6,095 nt of DNA, taken from Caldilineaceae bacterium. GTDB lineage: Bacteria > Chloroflexota > Anaerolineae > Caldilineales > Caldilineaceae. The translations under genes were made by a program, and so were the position numbers. The notes beneath the pieces are model-generated. The model did not search any database. It worked only from the letters and a program-made list of their open reading frames with translations, and was not told where the DNA came from. Below, piece after piece: positions 1-5,175 of this stretch (position 1 is its first letter; each line of letters opens with the position of its first letter). The stretch spans positions 1 to 6,095 of the forward strand of contig JACSRH010000348.1 in the NCBI GenBank assembly GCA_014879855.1. Reading direction: 5' to 3'.

Positions 1-111
1 CTCGAACGGCGGCAAAACCCTGCACAGCGCGCCCGCATCGTCTTCCGGCACGACGGGTTGCTGGGTCTGCTCAACCACACGACCATCCGGCCGGGTGAGG
101 TCAAACGATAA
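1..111 (+). CDS. C-terminal end of an unidentified protein (5' end outside window)
   Basis: An open frame enters from the left edge and ends at TAA 109-111, giving 36 residues that finish GLLNHTTIRPGEVKR. Third codon positions are mostly G or C, as in the clear genes of this window, which supports real coding. I recognise no family from so short a tail, and no catalytic motif, membrane segment or signal is visible. There is no strong terminator directly after the stop. A 7-bp GC stem with one bulged G (174-180 paired with 198-205) lies 62 nt downstream but has no T-run. The large + strand gene at 419 follows after 307 nt and has its own Shine-Dalgarno, so the two are probably separate transcription units. 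Confidence 0.55.
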   Translation, partial: LERRQNPAQRARIVFRHDGLLGLLNHTTIRPGEVKR

Positions 112-366
112 AGCAGTTGCAGGACATCCGCCTTGTAACGCGCAGCATCCCAAAACAAGCGAGAGTAATGACGCGCCGGCGATGCAACTGCGCCTATGCC
201 GGGCGTTATCTACCACCGCCTCCCACAAGACCTCATGCAGCTTTTCGTTGCAAAACATATTAATTTTCATACATCCAAATCCAGCAGGATGGCGTCTATA
301 TGCATAAGCTTCCACCCAGAAATTGATGCGGCATTTTGTGCGGATTTCTACAGAAGAGCTGCTTCG

Positions 367-378
367 CAGAAATTTCTG
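367..378. promoter_or_regulatory. 12-bp perfect palindrome, possible operator
   Basis: CAGAAATTTCTG is its own reverse complement and ends 40 nt before the ATG at 419. ATTTCT at 344-349 can also pair with AGAAAT at 368-373, so a hairpin is an alternative reading. Size and place fit a dimeric repressor site or autoregulation by the HTH-bearing product of the 419 gene, but this is inference. Chance occurrence of one such palindrome in 6 kb is possible though not frequent. Confidence 0.3.
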
Positions 379-401
379 ACCGGGCCCGAAATGATTTGTT
401 C

Positions 402-409
402 AGGAAAGG
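402..409 (+). promoter_or_regulatory. Ribosome binding site of the STAND gene
   Basis: AGGAAAGG lies 9 nt before the ATG at 419. It is the reason for choosing 419 as the start; the P-loop region begins about 40 residues later, a normal distance for this fold. Confidence 0.65.
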
Positions 410-418
410 GACACACTT

Positions 419-2506
419 ATGCCAGCGCGCCTTGCCGACCGCTTAAACGCGGGACGTCAAAGACGGTTTATCGGCCGCCAGGCCGAGTTACAAATGTTTG
501 CAGAGGCTTTGGCAAACCATGAGTCCTCTTTTTGTGTTTTATTTGTCCATGGCCCAGGCGGTGTGGGCAAATCCAGCCTGCTGGGGCAGTTTGTGCACCT
601 CTGCGCTAGACATGAGGTCAACGCCTGCGCCATCGACGCGCGCAACATCGAGGCCTATCCCGAGGCATTTCTTGCTGCGCTGGCAATGTCAATGGGGTTG
701 CCGGCGGGCGCATCTCCCGTTGACGCCATGCTTGGACGCGGCGGGCGTCACGTGCTGCTGATCGACACGTACGAGCGGCTGGCGCCACTCGACGATTGGC
801 TGCGCGATGTGCTGCTGCCAGAGCTGCCCGCAGGCACGATCGTCGTCACCGCAGGGCGCCAGCCGCCGGCCCATGCCTGGCGCATCGATCCAGGCTGGCA
901 GCCGCTGGTGCGCACCCTGGCGTTGCGCAATCTTAGCCCGGACGAGGGGCGCGCCTATCTGGCGCAGCGCAACATCCCTGAAAAAGAGCGGCAGACGGTG
1001 CTCGACTTTACGCACAGCTATCCGCTTGCCCTGTCGCTTGTGGCGGATCTCTACGACCAGCGGCCGAATTTCCATTTTCGCGCCGAAGCAGCGTCGGACA
1101 TTGTCAAAGTGCTCGTCGAACAACTCTTGCAGCGCGTGCCGGGTCAGGTGCATCAAATGGCGCTGGAAGCGTGTGCACTGGTGCGCGTGATGACCGAGTC
1201 ACTGCTTGCCGAGATGACAGGGCTCGAAAATGTAAACGAACTGTTTGCGTGGCTGCGCAATCTATCGTTTGTCGACGCGCGGCCGGGCGGTCTTTTTCCC
1301 CACGACCTGGCGCGCGACGCGCTGGTTGCCGACCTCAAATGGCGCAACCCGGATTGGTACGCGGAGTTGCACCGCCGTGCGCGCGCTTACTTTATGCGGC
1401 GCGTCGAACATGGTCAAAGCATGGAGCAGCAGACAGCCCTCTTTGACCTGGTGTTTCTGCATCGCGAAAACCCGGTCGTGCGTCCCGTCTTCGAGTGGCA
1501 GGCGAGCGGGCGCGTCCTGCCGGGGCCGATGGCGGCGCAGGATCTGCCGCGGCTGCTTGACATGGTGCACCGTCATGAGGGCGCTGAAGCCAGGCGCCAC
1601 GCTGAACATTGGCTGGCAGCCCAGCCCGAAGCCGCTATTGTGTTCCGCGACGCGGCTGGCGCACCAGCGGGCTTTGCGCTGTTCTTGAACATGAGCGCGC
1701 TGCACGCGGCCGAGCTTGCCGATGACCCGGCGCTGGCCGCGGCCGCCACCGCGCTCCAGAAGACGGCGCCGCTGCGTCCCGGCGCGCGCGTCTCCTACTT
1801 CCGCTTCTGGATGGCGGCCGGCGCCTATCAACAGGTCTCGCCGATCCAGAGCCTGATCTTTATCAACATGGTGCGCCACTACCTGGCGACCCCAGGGCTG
1901 GCGTACACGCTGATCCCATGCGCCGATCCCGAATTCTGGACCCCTGTCTTCGCCTACGCGGATCTGGCTCGCCTGCCTGACGCGGATTTCACCAGCGATG
2001 GCAAGCACTATGGCGTCTTCGGGCACGACTGGCGCGCGGTTCCTCCGCTGCAGTGGCTGGAATTGTTGGGCGAGCGCGAGATTTCGATGGCGCCGCAGGT
2101 GGTGCAGCCGCCTGTAGCCGCCGAACGGTTGCTGGTGCTCAGCCAGGAAGAGTTCGACGCTGCAGTGGCCGCTGCTTTGCGCGGGCTGGCGCGGCCTGAT
2201 GGTCTGCACGACAGCGCGTTGTTGCGCTCGCGCCTCGTTGTGCAGCGTGCTGGCGCGGGCAGCGACGACGCCGAACGCACCGCGGCGCTGCGCCAGCTCC
2301 TGCTGGATACTATCGAAGCGCTCCATGCAGCGCCTAAAGCGATCAAGCTTTATCGCGCGATCTATCATACCTACGTGCAGCCGGCGCCGACGCAGGAGAT
2401 CGCGGCCGAATTGCTCGACGTGCCCTTCAGCAGCTATCGGCGCCATCTCAAAAGTGGGATCGAGCAAGTGGCAGAGATGCTGTGGCGCCGCGAGGTCGGG
2501 GGGTAG
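419..2506 (+). CDS. STAND-like P-loop ATPase with GNAT-like domain and C-terminal HTH
   Basis: A 695-residue cytoplasmic protein; no signal peptide or membrane segment is visible. The N-terminus FIGRQAEL (17-24) is the usual lead-in to STAND/AAA ATPases. Walker A is GPGGVGKS (45-52), Walker B HVLLIDTYE (111-119), a sensor-1-like strand TIVVTAGR (140-147), and YPLAL (201-205) stands where STAND proteins have the G-x-P motif. A helical, winged-helix-like stretch follows (about 235-325). Residues about 385-555 have strand/helix order like a GNAT acetyltransferase, but I do not see a clear Q/R-x-x-G-x-G/A acetyl-CoA loop. Residues 656-690 (QEIAAELLDVPFSSYRRHLK onwards) look like a DNA-binding HTH. 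The likely role is an ATP-switched signalling protein or transcription regulator; its ligand and targets cannot be told. The gene has a good Shine-Dalgarno and ends 3 nt from the convergent HepT-like remnant. ATPase fold is near certain, the GNAT-like and HTH calls are moderate. Confidence 0.85.
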   Translation: MPARLADRLNAGRQRRFIGRQAELQMFAEALANHESSFCVLFVHGPGGVGKSSLLGQFVHLCARHEVNACAIDARNIEAYPEAFLAALAMSMGLPAGASPVDAMLGRGGRHVLLIDTYERLAPLDDWLRDVLLPELPAGTIVVTAGRQPPAHAWRIDPGWQPLVRTLALRNLSPDEGRAYLAQRNIPEKERQTVLDFTHSYPLALSLVADLYDQRPNFHFRAEAASDIVKVLVEQLLQRVPGQVHQMALEACALVRVMTESLLAEMTGLENVNELFAWLRNLSFVDARPGGLFPHDLARDALVADLKWRNPDWYAELHRRARAYFMRRVEHGQSMEQQTALFDLVFLHRENPVVRPVFEWQASGRVLPGPMAAQDLPRLLDMVHRHEGAEARRHAEHWLAAQPEAAIVFRDAAGAPAGFALFLNMSALHAAELADDPALAAAATALQKTAPLRPGARVSYFRFWMAAGAYQQVSPIQSLIFINMVRHYLATPGLAYTLIPCADPEFWTPVFAYADLARLPDADFTSDGKHYGVFGHDWRAVPPLQWLELLGEREISMAPQVVQPPVAAERLLVLSQEEFDAAVAAALRGLARPDGLHDSALLRSRLVVQRAGAGSDDAERTAALRQLLLDTIEALHAAPKAIKLYRAIYHTYVQPAPTQEIAAELLDVPFSSYRRHLKSGIEQVAEMLWRREVGG

Positions 2507-2509
2507 CGA

Positions 2510-2854
2510 TCAGGAACGCTCTAACCGATCGGCAAGTGTTTCCAGCCAATTCACAAATCGACGGAGGTCGGCTTCGACTTGTCGCCAGATGGCGGGATAC
2601 CGGTCGATCAACTGCGCAATGCGCGCCTGAGCGAGTTCATACCCGTAGATATTGCGCAGAATGTGGCGGAACGCCAAGTATTCGCGCAACGCTTCCACGC
2701 TTGGCGCAGAGAGCAGCGCTGGCCGATCTTGCCAATCCACGCTCTATTTCTGGCGCACCGCGGCAACATCGGCGGCAAGCCGATCAAGATTGGCCAACTC
2801 TGTCGAAATGTCGGTCGCAACACCGCGCAAATGGGCTGATGTAATCTGGCTCAT
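2510..2854 (-). pseudogene. Broken HepT/HEPN-like toxin gene
   Basis: The frame starts at ATG 2854-2852, separated by one base from the stop of the upstream MNT gene, a typical translationally linked TA start. It runs 36 codons (MSQITSAHLRGVATDISTEL, then NLDRLAADVAAVRQK) to an in-frame TAG at 2746-2744. The same frame then continues for 77 sense codons to TGA at 2512-2510. The second part (RPALLSAPSVEALREYLAFR, then HILRNIYGYELA) resembles the C-terminal half of HepT-like HEPN proteins that sit beside MNT antitoxins. Intact relatives, as I remember them, have about 140-150 residues with an extra helix region between these two halves, so an internal deletion plus the nonsense codon is likely. 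The HEPN R-x4-H site reads RHILRN, with N for the usual H. An alternative is a short separate product of 76 residues from GTG 2740, but no Shine-Dalgarno supports it. Confidence 0.65.
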
Positions 2855-2855
2855 G

Positions 2856-3241
2856 TCAGATATCTACTCCGGTGCGTAGCACTTCCTCCAGAAAATGAGG
2901 AGCAAGCGCTTCAAGGGGTTTCAGGTCAATCGGAAAATCACTCAGCTTGCCGGCTTGCGCCACAGCCGGGAAGAAATCGTCTGGGGATAGGTCAGCGACA
3001 GCCAGGTCGAGATCGGACGTTGCGTCGAAGCGTCCCTGCACCAGCGAACCAAAGAGCAGCACGCGCTGCGCGCCAAAGCGGCTGCGCAGCATTGCCGCAA
3101 TCTGTTCTGCATCGGCGCGCGCCTGCGCGGCAAGGCGTGCGCTGCGCACTTGCCGAAGGCTTCTCGACGGCGCCAGTAGGCAAGATAGGGTTCCACGGGA
3201 AGTTTGTGGCGGGCGGTCAGTGCGTCGATCTCCATATCCAT
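2856..3241 (-). pseudogene. Frameshifted minimal nucleotidyltransferase (MNT antitoxin-like)
   Basis: The downstream frame (from about 3149 to TGA 2858-2856) holds the minimal nucleotidyltransferase signature GSLVQGRFDATSDLDLAV, that is G-S-x10-D-x-D, followed by a third carboxylate in PIDLKPLE. Family members paired with HepT add AMP to the toxin and so neutralise it. The N-terminal part is in another frame: ATG 3241 gives MDMEIDALTARHKL, PVEPYLAYWRRREAFGK, a stretch I associate with the start of this group. The two frames join near 3149-3151 if one base is missing (35 codons plus 2 nt separate the frames, counted from ATG 3256), giving about 128 residues, a normal length. I see no slippery heptamer there. 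It could be a sequencing error, but the partner gene is broken too, so decay is favoured. The start 3241 is chosen because a TATAAT box ends 6 nt before it. It lies 38 nt after the dinB-like gene on the same strand. Confidence 0.7.
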
Positions 3242-3253
3242 GCGTTCATTATA
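3242..3253 (-). promoter_or_regulatory. -10 box TATAAT giving a leaderless-type start for the MNT gene
   Basis: On the minus strand a perfect TATAAT (3253-3248) is followed by 6 nt (GAACGC) and then ATG 3241. Transcription would begin at or next to the A of the ATG, so the mRNA would have no leader, and indeed no Shine-Dalgarno precedes this ATG. No good -35 box is seen 16-18 nt upstream, which is common for leaderless promoters. An in-frame ATG at 3256 overlaps the box and is less likely to be used. Confidence 0.5.
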
Positions 3254-3279
3254 CATGTGCTGAGGGTTGCAGTTTTTCG

Positions 3280-3834
3280 TTACTCCTGTTGGACTTTACC
3301 TTGTAACGCAGGATACCCGGTCAGCCCGCAGAGCCCTTTCAGCGCGGAGATTTCGCCGGTGTGTATGCTGACATTGGCCGCCGCAAGCACTAATGCATGG
3401 CTGGCCGTCACTTCTCCCATGCCGACTTCGGACAGGTCGATGGGCCGGCGCAGGAAGTCGTCGGTGGTGGCGCCCAAAAATTCGTCGGTCGCGCGATAGA
3501 CGGCTTGTGCATAATCGCGCAATGCCGCGAAATCGATCGATGCGCTGTGCGCCCACTTGTCCCATCCGACCACTGGCGGCGGCGTCTGAAAGCCGGTGCG
3601 CCCGGCGTAGATGGTGGCCATCAACGCTGCGCCGCCTCTGGCCTTGACATTGACCAGCCAATCCTCGCTGGCGACAATGTGCGCGTACTGCCCCAAAATC
3701 GAGGCCGGGCCAGGTCGCGGCGACCACTGCACAACGTTGTCTTGAATATCTTGCAGCGTCCCCTCAAGATAGTCATGGGCTGCACCAAAGAACATGCGGA
3801 AAACTGCGGCGCCGGCCTGCGTATTGTGAAACAT
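3280..3834 (-). CDS. DinB-like four-helix protein
   Basis: A 184-residue soluble protein of the DinB/YfiT-like fold, the usual size for that superfamily. Recognisable elements are the N-terminal helix FRMFFGAAHDYLEGTL, the segment ILGQYAHIVASEDWLVN (46-62) with a likely metal ligand H52, and the C-terminal block ANVSIHTGEISALKGLCGLT (153-172) with H158, ending GYP at 173-175. Many DinB proteins bind a divalent metal with three His, two in an HxxxH pair near the C-terminus. Here the first of that pair is N154, so metal binding may be altered. Known relatives act in thiol-dependent transfer or damage-linked functions, but most, including this one, have no assigned reaction. The start ATG 3834 has a near-perfect Shine-Dalgarno. 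It is the first gene of a leftward unit with the MNT/HepT-like remnants and is divergent from proB. Confidence 0.85.
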   Translation of the reverse strand: MFHNTQAGAAVFRMFFGAAHDYLEGTLQDIQDNVVQWSPRPGPASILGQYAHIVASEDWLVNVKARGGAALMATIYAGRTGFQTPPPVVGWDKWAHSASIDFAALRDYAQAVYRATDEFLGATTDDFLRRPIDLSEVGMGEVTASHALVLAAANVSIHTGEISALKGLCGLTGYPALQGKVQQE

Positions 3835-3840
3835 ACGTTG

Positions 3841-3847
3841 ACCTCCT
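3841..3847 (-). promoter_or_regulatory. Strong Shine-Dalgarno of the DinB-like gene
   Basis: On the minus strand AGGAGGT lies 6 nt before ATG 3834. It fixes this start and contrasts with proB and the MNT gene in the same window, which have no such site. Confidence 0.8.
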
Positions 3848-3862
3848 GGTGAAGTGGGCGGA

Positions 3863-3882
3863 ACTCTATCGAGATATAGAGT
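3863..3882. promoter_or_regulatory. Inverted repeat overlapping the dinB-like promoter, possible operator
   Basis: ACTCTAT (3863-3869) and ATAGAGT (3876-3882) are perfect 7-bp arms around a 6-nt centre. A second, inner dyad TATC-GA-GATA spans 3867-3876. The repeat covers the 3' part of the leftward -10 box and the expected start point near 3873, where a bound repressor would block transcription. It is about 58 nt from the proB -35 box, so it would control mainly the leftward gene. A repressor is inferred; none is encoded nearby except possibly the HTH protein at 419. Confidence 0.45.
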
Positions 3883-3908
3883 ATACGGTTTCGCCTGCCG
3901 CTTTTCCA
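3880..3908 (-). promoter_or_regulatory. Promoter of the DinB-like gene
   Basis: On the minus strand TGGAAA (3908-3903, 4 of 6 to TTGACA) and TATACT (3885-3880, 5 of 6 to TATAAT) are separated by 17 nt. The start point would be near 3873, leaving a leader of about 39 nt that includes the Shine-Dalgarno. Confidence 0.5.
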
Positions 3909-3939
3909 GGCCGAACCCCGCTCAATTTCTGCTCATGGT

Positions 3940-3970
3940 TTGACCAGATCGCCCCCTCATCAGCTATACT
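3940..3970 (+). promoter_or_regulatory. proB promoter, leaderless type
   Basis: TTGACC (3940-3945) and TATACT (3965-3970) are both good boxes, with a long 19-nt spacer. Only 7 nt (TTTCTGC) separate the -10 box from ATG 3978, so transcription should start at the initiation codon. No Shine-Dalgarno is present upstream of that ATG, in agreement. Confidence 0.55.
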
Positions 3971-3977
3971 TTTCTGC

Positions 3978-5084
3978 ATGTACAAGCGCATTGTCGTCAA
4001 ACTTGGCACCAGCATCCTCACCGGCGGCAGCCGTTATCTTGACCAGGCGCGCATGGTCGAGATCACGCGCCAGTGCGCCGCGCTCTACGCGCAGGGGCAG
4101 GATGTGATCGTCTGCACCTCCGGCGCGGTGGCCGCGGGCCGCGCGCATCTGAACTTTCCCACGTTGCCCGCCACGATCACCAGCAAACAGCTCTTTGCCG
4201 CGGTCGGCCAGCTTCAACTGATGCGCGTGTGGGAGCATCTTTTCGACATCTACAGTGTACGCGTCGGGCAGATCCTGTTGACGCGCGGCGACGTCGAAAA
4301 CCGTCATCGCTATCTGAACGCGCGCGACGCCTTCAATGCGCTGCTTGAACAGCGCATCGTGCCCATTGTCAACGAGAACGACGCGGTCGCCACTGAGGAG
4401 ATCCGCGTGGGCGACAATGACAATCTCTCCGCGCTGGTGGCGACGCTGGTCAGCGCCGATCTGCTGATCTTGCTCACGGATCAGCCTGGCCTCTTCACCG
4501 CCGACCCGCGCAACCATCCAGACGCCCAGTTGATCCCGGAAGTGCGCAAGATCGACGGCGCGCTCAAGGGATTGGCCGGCGGCAGCATCAGTGGTCTGGG
4601 CACCGGCGGCATGACGACGAAATTGCAGGCCGCCAATACGGCGCGTCACGCCGGCGTCGATGTCGTGATCGCGGCAGGAACTGAGCCAAATGTGATCCTG
4701 CGCGTGGCCGCGGGTGAGGCCGTGGGCACGCGCTTTCCCGCGCTGGCGACGCGACCGGAGAGCCGCAAAGCGTGGATCCTGGCTGGCCCCAAGCCTGCGG
4801 GCCGGCTGCTCATCGACGAGGGGGCCAGCGCGGCGATCTGTTTTAAGGGGCGCAGCTTGTTGCCGGCTGGCATTCGCAAAGTCGAGGGAAATTTCCTGCG
4901 CGGCGACACCGTGCTGATCCTGGACAGCGCACGCAGCGAGCTGGCGCGCGGCATCGTCGGCTACACCAGCACCGAATTGCGCAAGATCGCTGGCTACCGC
5001 TCCGACGACATCGCGGCGCGGCTTGGCTACACCTATGGCGATGTGGCTGTGCATCGCAACGATATGATCCTCTTGACGGATTAG
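3978..5084 (+). CDS. proB: Glutamate 5-kinase
   Basis: ATP-dependent phosphorylation of glutamate to glutamyl-5-phosphate, the first and usually feedback-controlled step of proline synthesis in the cytoplasm. The 368 residues match the normal length (367 in E. coli). The amino-acid kinase domain shows VVKLGTSIL (6-14), TSGAVAAGR (47-55), VNENDAV (131-137), GDNDNLSALV (145-154), LLTDQPGLFTADPR (165-178) and GTGGMTTKLQAA (208-219). A C-terminal PUA domain covers about 275-360. The frame is open back to an ATG at 3849, but family alignment begins MYKRIVVKLG, so 3978 is the start; the added 43 residues would overlap the promoters. The usual partner proA (glutamyl phosphate reductase) is not in the window. 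Transcription appears to come from its own leaderless promoter, divergent from the DinB-like gene. All key motifs look intact. Confidence 0.97.
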   Translation: MYKRIVVKLGTSILTGGSRYLDQARMVEITRQCAALYAQGQDVIVCTSGAVAAGRAHLNFPTLPATITSKQLFAAVGQLQLMRVWEHLFDIYSVRVGQILLTRGDVENRHRYLNARDAFNALLEQRIVPIVNENDAVATEEIRVGDNDNLSALVATLVSADLLILLTDQPGLFTADPRNHPDAQLIPEVRKIDGALKGLAGGSISGLGTGGMTTKLQAANTARHAGVDVVIAAGTEPNVILRVAAGEAVGTRFPALATRPESRKAWILAGPKPAGRLLIDEGASAAICFKGRSLLPAGIRKVEGNFLRGDTVLILDSARSELARGIVGYTSTELRKIAGYRSDDIAARLGYTYGDVAVHRNDMILLTD

Positions 5085-5103
5085 AGAGTAGAAAATAGAT
5101 ATT

Positions 5104-5164
5104 GGAGAGTGGAGATTGTTCGTGTTGGCAGCACATGATCTTTAGTCTCCAATCTCCAGTCTCC
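5104..5164. repeat. Long imperfect inverted repeat between proB and ecfA1
   Basis: Left arm 5104-5118 and right arm 5150-5164 pair at 14 of 15 positions (a G-G mismatch at 5109/5159) around a 31-nt loop. The arms are themselves repetitive: AGTCTCC occurs at 5144-5150 and 5158-5164, and 5101-5110 can pair instead with 5144-5153 (9 of 10). The GGAGA/TCTCC wording resembles dispersed intergenic repeats I associate with GC-rich environmental bacteria. There is only TTT after the right arm, so a classical terminator is doubtful, yet the hairpin could reduce read-through or stabilise the proB mRNA end. Confidence 0.7.
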
Positions 5165-5175
5165 TTTAAATACTG

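Larger units (their letters stand above)
112..418. other. Intergenic region with AT-rich core, probable promoter region of the STAND gene
   Basis: This 307-nt stretch has no convincing gene. The two short + strand frames across it (95-307 and 196-522) have no family resemblance and no Shine-Dalgarno, and one overlaps the real gene out of frame. The stretch 245-310 is much richer in A and T than its surroundings and is the likely place for the promoter of the 419 gene. Partial boxes are visible: TTGCAA at 248-253 and TATATG at 297-302. No pair has both good boxes and a 16-18 nt spacer, so I do not assign one. A weak GC stem with a bulge (174-180/198-205) could terminate the upstream gene, but it lacks a T-run. 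A perfect 12-bp palindrome at 367-378 is listed separately. Confidence 0.4.

Noticed and set aside
196..522. Small + frames before the STAND gene (also 95-307)
   Set aside because: No Shine-Dalgarno, no family resemblance, and out-of-frame overlap with the good start at 419.
1262..2467. Long antisense frame (401 codons) opposite the STAND gene
   Set aside because: It is a GC-rich shadow rich in R, H, Q and A with no family resemblance, while the + strand frame has clear ATPase motifs.
3140..3160. Programmed frameshift in the MNT gene
   Set aside because: No slippery heptamer or evident downstream stem, and the partner gene is also damaged; decay or sequence error explains it better.
419..3241. 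A joint defence system of the STAND ATPase and the MNT/HepT pair
   Set aside because: The genes are convergent, not co-transcribed, the pair is broken, and the ATPase ends in an HTH and not a known effector domain.
3849..3977. N-terminal extension of proB from ATG 3849
   Set aside because: Glutamate 5-kinases begin at the VVKLGTS region; the extra 43 residues would lie over both divergent promoters and the dyad.
3960..5054. 364-codon minus frame opposite proB
   Set aside because: proB motifs are unambiguous on the + strand; the opposite frame is a codon-bias shadow.
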